Below, in pieces: positions 1 to 15,400 of a DNA stretch of 64,000 nucleotides. A program made the position numbers and the translations under genes. Each line of letters begins with the position of its first letter. Positions within the stretch are counted from its first letter, which is position 1. Source of the DNA: Liolophura sinensis (lineage: Eukaryota; Mollusca; Polyplacophora; Chitonida; Chitonidae); contig NC_088295.1 in NCBI RefSeq assembly GCF_032854445.1, forward strand, positions 62,663,249 to 62,727,248. The letters run 5' to 3'. Under the pieces are notes generated by a model that worked only from the letters and a program-made list of their open reading frames with translations, searched no databases and was not told the origin of the DNA.

Positions 1-431
1 AAAGCAAAAAAAAGACAAATAAAGATGAAAGGTATAAATGCCCAATATGGTTTTACCTCCAGTGATAAGCGTCTTTTTTCAGTGAGCTAAGAGGACTGAG
101 GAGATGAATAAATCAGATAAGTCTGAAAAGTCCCATTTTTGTCAGCAAACTGAATAATCAAGACAGAGAGATTTTATTTGGAGAGATTGTGTGACCGTCA
201 TGTTAGGCTGAGAATTAACGCTAGGTATCCAGGTGAAGATGAGGTCAAGAGTTAAATCAACTGTCTGCTTCAAGTCTAAGTAAAACTGCACTCAGGTATA
301 TTATGGATGAAACTATTGTTAGGGCTGGATTTAAACTTTTTTTAAACAATCAGACCCAGTATTACTAACATCCATGAACATGCTGAGATGTCAAATTGTA
401 TTAAACATTGTTTAATTATATGTTGCTGTAG
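1..431 (+). other. CEP290 intron, left edge of window
   Basis: Noncoding, AT-rich sequence that ends in an acceptor (TGTTGCTGTAG) just before the first visible CEP290 exon. I see no other gene here. The 5' half of CEP290 lies outside the window. Confidence 0.7.
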
Positions 432-3400
432 TTGCGACGTTTGAATGAGCTGGAAGACATGGTAGCAGAACAGGATAACAACATGGCTGTCATGGCAGAG
501 AGATTACGCCACAAGGAAACAGACATCGTTAACCTAAAGGTCAAAATACAAGACGTCAGCCGGGAGCTTATCAAGGAAAAAGAGAAGTAAGTCACCATAT
601 TAAGATCTGTAGTTGAGAGATTGTGTAGTCATGGTTTGAAAGTAGATGTAATGCCTCTGAAGTGGAATGTTTGTTTTGGCGTCAACTGATGTGGGCAGTA
701 ATGTGCCCCATAATGTAATATAGTTGAGAAGGTAAAATGTTATGTTTTCACCAGACTTTTTAACTTAAACACAAAGCTTTATCTACATGTGTATTTAAAG
801 CAGTTTATGAAATTATAAGTGATTTACTGTATATCTATGTCCCTATGTAGTCAAGATTTTCTTCTTAAGTTTCATGCTATCGATACAGCTTTTTGAAGAC
901 ATGCTCCATTGCGCAAAGTCTTTCTGACTAGGGCTGAAGCTCTACGTTAGATGCCTTGTTAGGTACGCGACCAGGTGTATTGAATTCCTGTGGGATTTGC
1001 CCCATTTCCTCTGCCCATAAATTTGACCGCCATCATACAAGTGAAATTTATTTTAATATGATATAAAAACCTGTCCCCAGGATCACAGTGCTGTCTTAGT
1101 CTTAAGTCAAGCTCAGTCTAACTTTCAGAATAATTTACTAAGCTAAAATTGTGATTTAATTAAATACTAAAAGTTGTCCTAGTTCTTCAAGACATAATTG
1201 GAAATTAGAGTCTTGAACAAAGGTAGGGTTTCTATGCCAAATGAAGAAAATTATGTCCTGGAATTTTGACACTAGAGTGTGGGCAGGTTGACATGTACAC
1301 AGATACTGTATGATTTCTTTGGGCCAGTGTAGCGCCCTCTCTGTGTCCCTACTCTCGCCCCCATTAGGTCTGTTCACCACACCCCATTTGCCCAGAACTG
1401 TTAAGTCTGTCCTCACCAGAGTTCTTTTTAAACAGGGAGCATTGTTGACGTCATCGCTGCAAGCTACTTAATTTCCTGAGAGACCGTTGGTATTTTGAAG
1501 CCATTTTTACCCTTCAAAGTGAAAGTTGAAAAATTTGTTTGTACTGTTATGTGTTATTTCACATGACTGTGTGCACATTAAGAAATGAACCCAAAGCGTT
1601 TCATGTATCCTTTAAGTTCAAATCTAAGTTGAAGAATGATACCACAAGTTAATACTTAGCTTGAAGTTAGTCTAATACAGTTAATCTAATACAGTTTCAG
1701 TTTCAGTGAAATAAGTAAATCAAATGAATCATTGAGGGCTGTGATGACTTTTATTATACATCTATCTCCAGGCAAACTGAGGAGTACAAGGTGACCTGTG
1801 GTAAGCTGGAGGATGAGATAGAGGAGTACAAACGGGAAATGGCGGCTCAGAGGAAGGAGATACAGATCCTCAATGATGAGATAGCGGCTCTCAAGGAAGC
1901 TAATACCAGGGCTCCTACGGTCACCATGAAGAACCTGGTGGAGAGACTGAAAAACCAGCTGGCTCTCAAGGAGAAGCAACATCAGGTAAGGCTGGATCAG
2001 CTGGTTGGTGGTTTCTCTGGTGACAGGACTAAAGCTCTGTTGACTCATCTAGGAGAAGCAACATCATCCATAGGATGAGTCTGGTAGATTTTCTGCTGGT
2101 GAGATTGTGGTCTGATAGGAGACAGTAAATCATTTGTCTTCTATTTGTTATTAAGGTTAATGTAGATCTCTTTGTATGTGTTATTTACATGACTAAATAG
2201 TTTGTTTGCTCTTTCCTCTGGTAATCCATAACTGAAATGGGAACTTTTTGCTAGTTTGGCATGGAAGAAAACCTATTATTTGGTGTATGAAGGATAACAG
2301 GAGTTTTCCAATAGAGCTGCATGTACTGGTCCCAATTAAATTTCTGGCACAGTTTAGATAATCAAATGAAACCCTGAATGACCGTAAATTTTGTCCATGA
2401 CTAACTTGCCCATTTTCTCTGATTCTGAGAGTTTTATTGATTTTAGAAAGGTGTTTTTTGAGGTTTGTTTTGAATCATGAAATGACATTCTACTGGAAAA
2501 TTGTAAGTTTCAACGCCCAAAGTAATATTTGGTGGTGTTTATTTGTCTCTAAATATGCACTTTTGTGGGCGAAATTTTAGGTGGTTTAGGCTGCATGTAA
2601 TAAGTAACAACTTGTACAGTGTTTTAACTTCATTTAGTTATGCCCTGTTCTTATTACCGCTTCACGCATGTCTGTGTCCACTTGGCAGGCCCTGAGTAAG
2701 GCTCTGACAGAGCTGAGAGCAGACATGGTCACCCAGGCCCAGGAAACGGTCAAGGCGCGGTCAGAAGGTCACCAGGTGGAGTCTAATGTCCAGGTGTTAC
2801 TGGAGAAACACACCAAAGAACTACAGGTGAGAAGCTGGCTCGGCCAATTCAGTATGCAGGTCAATGCTTTGCCTGTCTTGCAGCTGTGTCTGACCACTGT
2901 TTTGTTGATCAACCTATAAACTGGAAAGTTTATGTGAGGCATATGAAGCAGTCAGCTTTTGTTGAAGTTTCAGTGAAGGATGCTAATACTTTGCTTTAAA
3001 GTGTTATGAAGACCACCTGAAGATATGCATGTGCTTTTTTTGTTGCATTGCTTGAATTATTTTCCAAGTTGTCACTGAATAAAGATAGAATCTGGGGCCG
3101 ATTCCACAAAGCCATTTCCGACTTCGGTCAAAATTTAAAATGCGATCTTAAAGTGTTTTTTTTGGCTTTAGAAATCAAAATTTTGTCCATGTCATCAGTG
3201 TTTCCTTAGGACAAATGCATCTGAATTTCAACTCCTAATACGTAAAACTTAGCGTTCTGAAGAGGTTTTCAACTTCGACGAGTCAAAAACAGCTTTGTGA
3301 AATCACCACAGGACTTTAAAGAAAGTCAGACCCTTTAATAGCTTTTAACAGACTTTCCAGAAATTTAACGGATGTTTTGAGCTGTCAGTAAAGGAGAATA

Positions 3401-6400
3401 ATCTCGAAAAAATAAGAGACATCCACATGTACCTAAGCTTGTAGATTGACCATAACTATTTAGTACGGTAAATGAAGCTTGTAGATTGACCATAACGATT
3501 TAGTACGGTAAATGAAGCTTGTAGATTGACCATAACTATTTAGTACGGTAAATGAGGCTTGTAGATTGACCATAACTATTTAGTACGGTAAATGAAGCTT
3601 GTAGATTGACCATAACTATTTAGTACGGTAAATGAGGCTTGTAGATTGACCATAACTATTTAGTACGGTAAATGAAGCTTGTAGATTGACCATAACTATT
3701 TAGTACGGTAAATGAAGCTTGTAGATTGACCATAACTATTTAGTACGGTAAATGAAGCTTGTAGATTGACCATAACTATTTAGTACAGTAAATGAAGCTT
3801 GTAGATTGACCATAACTATTTAGTACAGTAAATGAAAATTATATCATGCTGCTTGAGTCCAGCGGTTTGTTTTATGAAATGGCCTTACATACATGTATGT
3901 ATCTCAGTTCTTGTGTTTTTTTTAACAGCCTGTTGCCATAAATTCTGATGTTTCAAATGAATTTCGCTGTGTTAAAGAATTGTTTAAAAAAAAAAACAAA
4001 TCAACCTGTTTTTCAGGACATTGTTTAATGGTCTTTTACCTGATATATACTTCATGTTTATTTTAACATCAAACGGGAACTGAATAAAACCATGTTTTGT
4101 CCAACATGTTTATCATGTGTAAATTTTATTGCCTTTTTCTTTTCGTTTCCAGACTCAGGTAGAAGAAATTCAGAATCAGAATCAGCGGCTGAAGAAAGAG
4201 ATACGGAAGAAGAAAGACTCTGAGAGCACACTTCACAATGAGATGGAGGAGCTTAGAGATGAAATGTGTAAGTGACAGATTTAATGAGTGATTGAATAGG
4301 TCTTCTTCATATTTGGTGTAGACTGGGATATGACAGATTAATGTATGCAAATGGTATGCACACATGCACTTCGAACTTGTTGCATCATAATGTTGGCCCA
4401 AGGTCATGGAGCAAATAGTATAGAGTCATCAGGTGTGAATTGTAACACAATGAACGCGAGATCATGATGATGACAAAAACATGAAATATGAAAAAGGTCA
4501 AGGTCTATTGAGTGAATAGTTTTGTCAGTAAATTTAATATACAACATTAAGAGGTCTGCCATTGCTTCTCTTTGCAAGTACATATACATGAATATGTGTT
4601 TGATGAAGAGCAAAACTGCATAACTGAAAACAAATATTTTTTGATTGGTTTTTAACACAAAAACAGTGTAAAACGTCGGACAGGTTTAGACTTGGAGGAA
4701 ACTTGAGTTAACCAGTTGTAATGGAACACTTAGGTACTGTTCACCTTTATCTTACCTGTGGGCTACTATTGTGCAAGCTCTGATGACGATCTGCAGCTTT
4801 TGATCATTAAAATTTGATGGTGACATTCACCAGTAAACCTGACTGGCATTGTTAAAGTGAAAATTTTTGAGCCCAGCATTAAACACCACTCAGGTAAATA
4901 AATGAACATAAAAAAGTTTAGCAGTTCTTTGGTTACAGCAGTGTTGCCAGTCTCTGACTTGTAATACTTTTTGTGTTCACAGCCCGTAAGGAGAGTGCTA
5001 TTTCAAGATTAAAGTCTGACAAACACCGTCTAGAACAGGATGTAGAAGAACTGGAGAAGAAAATAGAGAGGATGCACACCATGAGGTCACAGGTAAACCA
5101 CAACTATAGGTTTAATTCCACATTGTATGTGAACAAGAAATAATTGCCAAGGTGCCAAAGCTGTGACGAATGAGTATTTCAGGTTTCCCCCGTGCTCTGT
5201 CCGGTTTCTTTCCACCATAATGTGGTCGCGTAGTATAAGTGAAATATTCTTCAGTATGGCATAAAACACCAAGCAAATAAATAAACAAATAAACAATGAG
5301 CGTTTGAAGAATGCACTCACCCAATCAAGAACAAGAAGACCAACATCTCCAGCAGTAAGGCCGGTCTCTGCAGTTGGCAGACTTACTGTTTTGAGGCTGT
5401 GGCTCATAAGCTCCATGTGAACTAGATTTGAGATGTGACTTCATTGATCAAGGGCGAATAAAATACCCCCCCCCCCCCACTCCCCCAACTCCACCATCAC
5501 CACACAAACACCTTTCCACATGTATGTTTGTTGCATCAGCAGAGTAACACACAGAAAATTCCATTTCATCTTTAGTTACTACATCTTTTGTTGAATCTTC
5601 ATGTTTAAAACTGTGCAAAAAAACTCAGTAATACGTCAGTTTTGCTGTATTGTTTAAAGAGTTTACTTTTTTCCTCTAATTCTTCAGAAATCTGAGAATG
5701 AAGCCAAACAGAGGGAGGTGGATGAATTGAGAAGACGAGTTAAACTCTTGGAAGATGAACTGAAGCGTAAGTCACAGCAACCAGAAAAACCTTTTGAGGA
5801 ACCCAGAGATAAAAAGGTGAGGCTATTCAGAATGGTGTCTTAGTTTTACGTGTCAAAAAAGGGAGTGATGAAATTATCTTGATTTTAGGCTGTGATATTG
5901 TTAATTGTCATCATCTTTGGTGTATAAAGAGGATCTGCTTTCTGATGCAAACAAACAAAATCTATAAAGAGGATTAAGAAATGTGCCTTTGTTTTTATTT
6001 TTGACTGAAATTCTCCGTTTAAATCAACAATTTAGTTTGGTTCTAGTCAGAAGACACATTTTTAAAATTAGACATGATATTTTTCTTTTCCTATCTAATA
6101 TGTGTCTTCATAGTATGTTCAAAACACATCATAAACCTTTTGCTGACATCTCGTTTTAGTGCTGTTCACAAATGACATACGATTTGCTACTTCTGTTACT
6201 GTTACTTGGTGATGTGCTGTTGACAAATACCTGTAAATAATGAGTTATTTTTTGTGTGTGGTACAGGCGGATGAACTGGCCCGATGGGAAGAGAGCAAGA
6301 AGTGGCAGAAGACAGTAGACAAGATGAAATCTAAACTGAGAGAGAAAGATTCTGAGATAGAGAGACTTCTGAGGGGAAATGAATTGATGAAAAATGCACT

Positions 6401-9400
6401 GGACAGGTGAGGCAATTCAGTGTGTTGGTCTGTTTGATACACTTCATTGTTTGATTGATTGATTGATTGATTGATTGATCGGTCAGTTATTCAACATTGG
6501 ATGATGTCCAGGAAAACTTGTACTATCTCACACATTTTTTTGTAGAAAAGTTGGCCTTTCCTAATGATGATTAACTTAGGTTAAACAGAAACTCTAAAAC
6601 AATGTTGACTCTGACAAACAGATCCAATTATAAATTCATTACATGCCAACCCCAAGAGGGGCAGAGTGTTTGTTTATTTTATTTTTATTTCATCTTTGGA
6701 GCATTGTAGTTTTCCAAAGAAAAAGTTACAAAAAATTAAAGTTGTTTCCATAGACACTGTTTAATAATTTTCAATCAAAATGGTTTGAGAATTCGATTAA
6801 TATATAGATTGTAATTGTGGGTTGTCGGTTGCTATAATTCCTGCTCAAATATAATTTTATTGTATATGAGACATGCCACCCTCTGGCGTGAGCTTGTGGT
6901 GTTCATGAAACTTGTTAATGTTTTATTCAAGCTTCAAAAAAGTCAGAATTATTCTTAGCTAGCCTCTTTAAAAAGTGCAGGCACAAGCTGTCTTTCGAGT
7001 ACTACAGTGTATATTAACCCAGATGCTGTATTTTCCTTTAATGTGCATGTAATGTTGCACTTCATTGCACATCATTGCACATTTGCGTGGGTGGGTGTGA
7101 TAATTTGAGGTGTGAAGAACAAGGTGTGAAACCCAGGCAAGAGTTAGCCCATACACTGTATACAGAGAGTGCCAACATGTGTGGGCCTGTCAGGAGATCT
7201 ATACATGTATAATAGCAAGAGGTCAGAGGTCAGGACTGGTCTGTGTGCACTCACAGGTACCCAGTAAGCTATACTTGTCCAAGCTTGATCAGTCCCTCTG
7301 TAGACAGCCTGGCTGTATGTGTTTTAATTCAGCTGTACACAGGTAGGCTCTGCATGTGCCTGGGTGCAGGACAGTTGTAAGACTGCAGTACGCTGCATAG
7401 TGAAAACAGGTAGTTTACCTCTTACTTCATTTAATCAGTGTTTTTATGGAGAATTGATATGGCAGATAAATGAATGATCGAAGGTGCTACCATTTACCAC
7501 CATTCATTGTACAAGAAGTAGACGCACCAGGATGATCCAATGATTAAATAATGACACATGTTAACCTGAAATCTGCTTTCGCTCATTATTTATTGATATT
7601 AAGCGAGCTGATCTGATCACTTGTACATGTATACTGTACCTGTATGTATCATGGTGTAGTTGATTGGTTTGCTTTCTGTCATGTACATGTGTCTTGTGTA
7701 TATGTATATATAAGATGCTCACAGATATGTAAGTCCTGAAATCTCTGACTGATGTTTCCTTTGGTACTGTGAAAGTTTAAATGCAGGTTACATATGTATG
7801 TAGAACTAAAATAACATGTGGCTAAAGTTAGGGGACTAGATGTTGTATATGAGTAAGAAGGGTCAAACAACCTCATGGCAGTCACATATTTATACGAGAG
7901 ACTTAGGAATATAGGTGAAGTACAATCCATCTGGGTGTTACATGAACCATACTGTGACTGGGTGGGTGTGGGGAGTCATGTCTGGTGTCTTTGGCATGAT
8001 GTTACAGTGAGGCATCTCTGTAAATACGTGTATATGTATGTTGTTGTTGCGTCTAGTAGTCTACAAGGACAGAGTAAAAGTGATTGAATTATCAAACAGT
8101 TATAGAAAAAAGAAGAAAACCAACAACAATAAACCAGCAAAAAATTGTGACTGTCAATCGATTTTTTTATTTTAAAGAAATATGAAACGGTTTTACAAAT
8201 AATGATGAGCTTTTACAGATCTGCTGTTAATATCGACATGGGTGTGTTTACTTGTCTGCAGGGCGCAACGTGAGGGCATCGACACTAAGGCTCCCATACG
8301 CCCCGTGACCACGGCACCTCTGCGCAGTGTGCTGGGTAAACCTGAACATGAGCTGGAAGACTTGAGGCAGAAAAACTACCTGCTGGAGGAAGAGGTAACA
8401 TAGCAGAGTTCATTGTGCATTGAACAGAGTGTATACATTTACATGTATGAAACCCACCTCAAGGTATACACATAAAACCACTTAATGGAGATCCTGAATT
8501 GTTTGCCTGGTGTGTACCAAAAACATGGAAAATTTAACAAAGGTATTTTGACAAAATGAAACAATATCACATTCTTTGCTGGGACCAATAGATAAGGTTT
8601 ACTGCAATTTCCAATTTGTGTAATAAAATATTAAGCACAGCTCCCATGAGTTGTCTTTTTAAGTGTATGAAAATCCAACTTGGCAGTTATAGGGATGTGT
8701 ACATCTGGAGCTGCTCTTATCAAGCTTGCTGTGAACAAGCTACATGTTTATGTATATTGCTGTCTTCCCAGCCTCCTCATCGTTATCTTATTGTTGTATC
8801 AGGTGATGCGCCTGCAGAGGAAACTAACGATGGAGAAGGACGTGTCCATGACAGATCTCCAGCTGAGAAATGCACAGCTTAATGACCAGCTTCAGCATAT
8901 GGAGAAAGTGCTTACAGCTAAAGTTTCCTCCTCAGAGGTATGGGTGCAGACTAAAGTGTTCTGTATAAACTTTTGAAACTCTCCCAAAGGGATACAGAAT
9001 CCTTACTGTTGGCCTATTTGTGAGTTCTGTAGGCTTGTGAAAATTTGAGTGATAAGAAGTTTATAGACACTTAAGCCAAGGATCTTTCGCCTGTGTTGTT
9101 AGCCAATAATCATGAAGTCTGTACCCTCATAAATAGTCCTTTGTTAATCTGGGCTCTGTGCTGTGGAAGACTTTTCCTCACATTTTGAAGAGCTACATTA
9201 TCAAGAAGTTATCAATACTACTATCTGCAACGAGCGCTCAGCAGTTTTTTGTCTTGAAAAGTTTTTCTTGATGCATGTTAAGTTTAACTGAAATCTTCAT
9301 TGACAATACCCTAAAAACATCATAGGCATGTATATATTCAGGTGCAGATAAATGAGTGAAGTAATGAACTTTTTAAAGGTGTCATCAGTAGGTTGTGACA

Positions 9401-12400
9401 TTGTAAATCATTGAATATGGCTGATCAGTCTGCAATGTTTTTTATCTTTTGACATGCAGCTCTAAAATTATCTGTCTGTTGGGTGGGCACATTTCTGATA
9501 TATGCACGGTACTAACATGTGCCTTTCGCTTAACATGTGAAGTTAGTGTAAGATGACACGAAACCTTGCTTGGTTGACTTTTAGTAGGATTTCGCAGCTG
9601 TTGCAAAGTTGTGCATGTTTATCTTACTCATGTATTTGATTGGTGATTGGTCAAGAATATTTCAGTTATATGACAGTGACTGTATTGGTGAGAGGCTCCT
9701 GGGTCACTTTGCTGCCGTGCTAACCACCTTGGCCACTTAGGGCCCTTCATGTTTATGAGTTACCTGATTAGTTGTATATCAAAAGTAACAGTTATGTGGG
9801 ATTCATACTGTGTTAGTAAGATTAATTTGTGTATTTGGACAGGGCCCTGGGACACAGGCTTACCAGGAGCTGTATAATAAATACCAGGACTCCCAGAGGA
9901 AGGTGCTTAAGTTNNNNNNNNNNNNNNNNNNNNNNNNNNNNNNNNNNNNNNNNNNNNNNNNNNNNNNNNNNNNNNNNNNNNNNNNNNNNNNNNNNNNNNN
10001 NNNNNNNNNNNNNNNNNNNNNNNNNNNNNNNNNNNNNNNNNNNNNNNNNNNNNNNNNNNNNNNNNNNNNNNNNNNNNNNNNNNNNNNNNNNNNNNNNNNN
10101 NNNNNNNNNNNNNAAGTGTCAGAAGAGAACCTGGAGATGAAGTTTGAGCTGGAGCAAAACAGGAAACACACACCCAGACTCAGGGTATAAAACACTTGTC
10201 AGTTTATGTTAAGCCAGGCAAATAAATGTATGCTTTATTTGTATGTAAAAAGTCAAATACATTCACTTGTAGTTACAGTGTACATGAACATGAGTGTGTG
10301 GTTATTTTTTTTTCAGTTGTATTGTAAGCTATTTTGAATTTTATTTTTGAATTCTCTGCTCTTTTTTCAGGAGAGAGTTGATGATTTACAGAAGTACGTA
10401 GACGCTCTGAAGCTTGAGAATGCTGAGTTGTCTGGTAATGCCAGTGCTAGGTCTTCACTGTTGTCCGTGGGATCAAACATCCGCAGGGTGAGTAGTAAAC
10501 CAGATGTATAAAATAATGGCAGTTTGGCATTTTACCTAATTTAGCAAATATTTATAAACTTAGGATTTCTGGGGACGGCTAGATTATAAATTGTCCGTTA
10601 ATGAATTTTTTGAGTAATCTCAACTGTGTGTGCATTAATATTTGTTGCGATAAATCAGAATTAGTTAGGAAGACAACAATAAAATATGTCAAATGTAGGG
10701 CAGCACATTCACACACGTGTGGATAAATACAAGAAGTCAGCAATCACTAGATGTTTTCTGTTGGTCTTCTTAAGTATTTATCTCTATGCACACCATAAAA
10801 TCATATTTTGTTGGTAACAAGAAATTCACTGAAAATGTCTGTGGCCACATATGATTTTGAATGGTGGACATATCTAAAAAGATTGATAGATGAAAGCACT
10901 TTTCAGATTTAATCTGTGGGCTCAAGTTCATCTATAAGTTCTGGGGACAAATGATTTATTTTAGTGATATTTTAGAATTGCTAAAGCCATAAATATGATC
11001 TGTCACTCAGATTGGGGAGAGTGGGAAGAGTACAAGAGAACTGGAGAAGACCATCGCCCTACTGAAGAAGGTTGTGGAGCGAGTACAGGCAGAGAATGAG
11101 CAGCTAAAGAAGGCCCCTGGGGTGGTATCATCAGAGCAGCTTGCCATGTTAAAGAGAGAAAATGATGGGCTAAAGGTGAGGCTGGAAGAAAAATAATAGT
11201 GCAAATTTCTTATTGCTGGAGAAATCATGAATAAATTGAGTAAGTGAGGTAATATGGTGAGAAATGGCTAAAAGCCTTTGTTTGACTGTTCCAGAGCCAG
11301 CTGGGGGAGTTGCGTGAGAATATGGGCTCAGCTCTAAGTGAGAGATACACCTCACAACAGAAAGGTACTGCCAAAATCATGTCTGACTACGAGAAACTAC
11401 GCAAAAGCTATATGAAGGTAAGAACCTGCTGGTATCAACTGTCCACCATGCATATGACGACAAGTTCAGGCTAAAGCTGTATCAGGTATAAAGGTGTGTG
11501 CACCTCTGGACTGTCAATCCAAACTAGCCTGGAGCAGGGGCCTTCTACCACTCACTAGGTTTGTTTTCTGTACATGTGGGTAGGGGGTTCCAGCCAGCAG
11601 GGGAGCTGTAAGAGGTCAGTACTGGGCCCTCTCCCTCTACCCTACTTCTACTGGTGGTTGGGACAGTTGGGATATTTGCACTAATGGTTGTGTTCTTGCT
11701 TTTTGTATGTATACATGTATGTGGCTTCATTTTTCAAACTACATGATGCTTTATGTTGTTATATATATATTGATATCTGGGGCCACTTTCACAAAACTGT
11801 GTGTAAATTGTATTTCTCGTAACTTTTTTCATAAAAACCGTTGTCTGGGCTATAGTGCCATAAGGCGACATCATGTACAAGAAAAGATATGAAAAATTGA
11901 TTTACAAAGTTTTGTGAAAGTGGCCTCTGAAGTACATGTTTCCTATATGTTGTTATCACTGTGAAGGGGATGAATAGTTTCAGCGTAAATTGACTGAGTT
12001 ACCTTTGATAAATAAAGGTATTATTATTATTATTTAGAGATTCTCGTGCTCTCACTATTTGTGGGGTCTTCACACTTGCACGTAACTTAACATCATGGAT
12101 GATATCATGAGAAGTGGTATTTGTGTGTGCAATATCAAAACGTGATAACGTCAGTGGTATCTAACTTGTGAAATAACACTTTTATCAGTGAAGTCCTGAT
12201 ATTTAAATGTTGCTCATTGTTGATCGCAACGTTTGGCTTCACTCTCTGATGTACAGGAGAAGGATGTTAGTGAGAAGTTGAGGGTTGAGTTGAAAACAGT
12301 GGAGCTTGAGAGAGATCAGCTGATGCAGGACAAGCAAGAGGCTGAGTCTAAACTAGAGTCAGAAACCAGCAAAAAGCCTGGCTCAGACGGATTGGAGTCC

Positions 12401-15400
12401 AAGGCGATCAAGTCGTCATTCCTCACACGAAAGCTGGAGGATAAAGTGAAGAGTCTGGAGCTGGATGTGCAGAAAAAGGTGAACTATTACACTTCTCTGG
12501 ACATCTGTTTTATCCCCCTGTAGGGGGTTGAGTTGTCATCGTGCTAATGCAGCATAATGACTCATGAGTCTCTCACCAAGGCAGTCACTGTGAGTAAAAG
12601 TCCATCCCATGCTGGCTTCCTCCCTGCTCCTACGTCAGAAAGTCTGCCAGCAACCTTTAGATGGCCATGGGCTTTACCTAAGTTGTCCCCGGTTACCTCC
12701 CACCATAACACTGGGCTGTGTCAAATAAGTGACATTCTTGACTACGGCAAACACAAATATACAATCCCTCTGCTAACTATGATATTCAGTTCAGTGTTGT
12801 TGGGACAATACTATAAAGCCACTGATAGTGCCCACAATGCCACTTATATCTAAATTGTCTTTTAAACATGAAGTTCATCTGAGATCTTTTTTGTTCTGCG
12901 AACATGTCAGTCACATTAAGCTAGCTCTTCAGAATGATATCTTTGCATCACCTGTAAGAGGGTTTGTCAGTGCCTTGTTACTGGCTAGTTGTTTTTTACC
13001 AGTAGGGACATTTCCAATTTCCTCATATGACCAGTGACAACTCTCGTGTTTAAGTGAAATGTTCTTATTAATATAAATATTATTATTCCTGCAGGGTAAA
13101 GAGATAACTGACCTGAAGGCCATGTTACGTGACGCTGCTTCTGTAGAACAGCAGCTGGTGGAGGAGAAACAACAACTCCTGGAGAAGGTAAGATTGTGCT
13201 AGCAGTGTACAGGCAGCACACAGACTCTACTGGGTGTGTGCAGGCAGTGTACTAACAGCATACAGACAGTGGACTAGCAGCACACTGGCAGTGCACAGGC
13301 AGCACACAGACTATACTGGGTGTGTGCAGGCAGTGTACAGACAGCACACAGACTCTACTGGGTGTGTGCGTGCAGTGCACAGGCAGCACACATACTCTAC
13401 TAGGTGTGCGCAGGCAGTGTAAAGGCATCACGCAGACTCTACTGGGTGTGTGTAGGCAGTGTACAGGCAGCACAGACTCTACTGGGTGTGTGCAGGCATT
13501 GTACTAACAGCATACAGACAATGGACTAGCAGCAAACTGTCAGTGCACAGGCAGCACACAGACTCTACTGGGTGTGTGCAGGCAGTGTACAGAGAGCACA
13601 CAGACTCTACTGTGTGTGTGCAGGCAGTGGACACGCAGCACACATACTCTACTGGGTGTGTGCAGGCAGTGTACAGGCCCTATGCACACTCTACGGGGTG
13701 TGTGCAGGCAGTGGACAGGCAGCACACATACTCTACTGGGTGTATGCAGGCAGAGTACAGGCCCCATGCAGACTCTATGGGGTGTGTGCAGGCAGTGTAT
13801 TGGCAGAATGCAGACAGTAGACTAGCAACAGGCTGGCAGTGCACAGGCGGCACACAGACTGTAATGGGTGTGTGCAGGCAGTGTACAGACAGCACACAGT
13901 TTCTACTGGGTGCGTGCAGGCAGTGTATTAGCAGAATGCAGACAGTAGACTAGCAACAGGCTGGCAGTGCACAGGCGGCACACAGACTCTTCTGGGTGTG
14001 TGCAGGCAGTGTACAGGCAGCACACAGACTCTACTGGGTGTGTGCATACAGTGTATGAGCAGCATACATACAGTGGACTAGCAACATACAGGCAGTCTAC
14101 TGGCAGCGTACAGGCAGTGCACTGACGGAATGCTCCTTTTGTAGTGTTGAACTTACATCAAGTGTGCCATTCTTACATTGTTTGTTGTCATAAGTAGATG
14201 TTACAAGTGTACATTTATAAGCCACAGCGATTTGTTACAATAGCTTGTAATTGTGTTGATTTGTTACAGGTGTCTGTACTGGAAAGTTTACCTGGGGGCA
14301 GCCAGATGACTGATGCAGCTGTGATGAGGGAATATCAGCAGACCAGGTAAGCAGCTGGATGACACATGCCCACAACCACTGACTATACCTGTGTGAGCGG
14401 CGTGGTATGTACCCTCATGTGGGGGCAAAGCATTGGATTTTAAAGTCAGCATGGAACAAGATTTAGAAAATTAAGAGAGAAAAGAGACATTTTACTTAAT
14501 ACAGCATTATGTTGGACAGTTGTTAAGATTTTAATTCACATGTACAGCTGTATATTAAAAATACTTAATAAGTTATTTTCACCCAAGAAAATTTCCCAAA
14601 TCTTATTTAGTAAGAGGAGTGTCCTGTTTTTGCTCAAATTGAAAGAGTTGCAGTTCATCTTTAATGAGCAGGACAAATAAGTGTAATGGTTACTACACTA
14701 TTTGTTGGGTGTATTTTGTCCAGGCTTAGAGTGGAGAGGCTGGAGAAGGACAAAGCTGAGCTGCTCCATGAGGTGGGACTGTATTGTGAGAAAAAACATG
14801 GAAATGCTGATCTGGTATGCCTTACTAACTTTGTAATATCATTGGCTTGGACCCTATTCATGAAAGCAGTCTTATCAGCGTGCAAAGCCTTTGGTGAAGT
14901 GTGTTTGCCAGGGTCTATACAAATGGTTCGCAAGGTACAACTTAGCCCTGGTATTGGTTGACCCTGTTCTGAATTGTTACACGCACTAACCTGGAACTTG
15001 GTTATGTCACATGCGCTGTTCTCAGTTTGTCAAAGCTGTATACAGTGAAAACAGCTTTCCCATGGTGTTAAAGTATTCATTTTGAATTCATTTCATATCA
15101 TCATATGAGAATAAGAAAGACCATGACATCGCAGTTAACACAAATATACCTGACACACCTACTCTGAGAACAACCAGAATTCGCAAATGATCATCTTGGA
15201 TTCACTTGACTCCATTGCTATGGTTGCTATTTTCTTTCAAATTAATTGCTCATTGTTGGATTTGGTTATTGTTGCCAAAAAATTTAAATTGAGATCAGTT
15301 GTCAATAGCCCTGTTAATGGTGTACATCGCCTTGGTTTGGATCCAAACATTCCATGAGGTTTATCTTTTTCGGGATGACACCAAGTGCGGCTGACTAGAA

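Noticed and set aside
13234-13953. Cys-rich repetitive frames up to 164 codons on both strands
   Set aside because: Wholly inside a CEP290 intron and generated by the 42-bp minisatellite.
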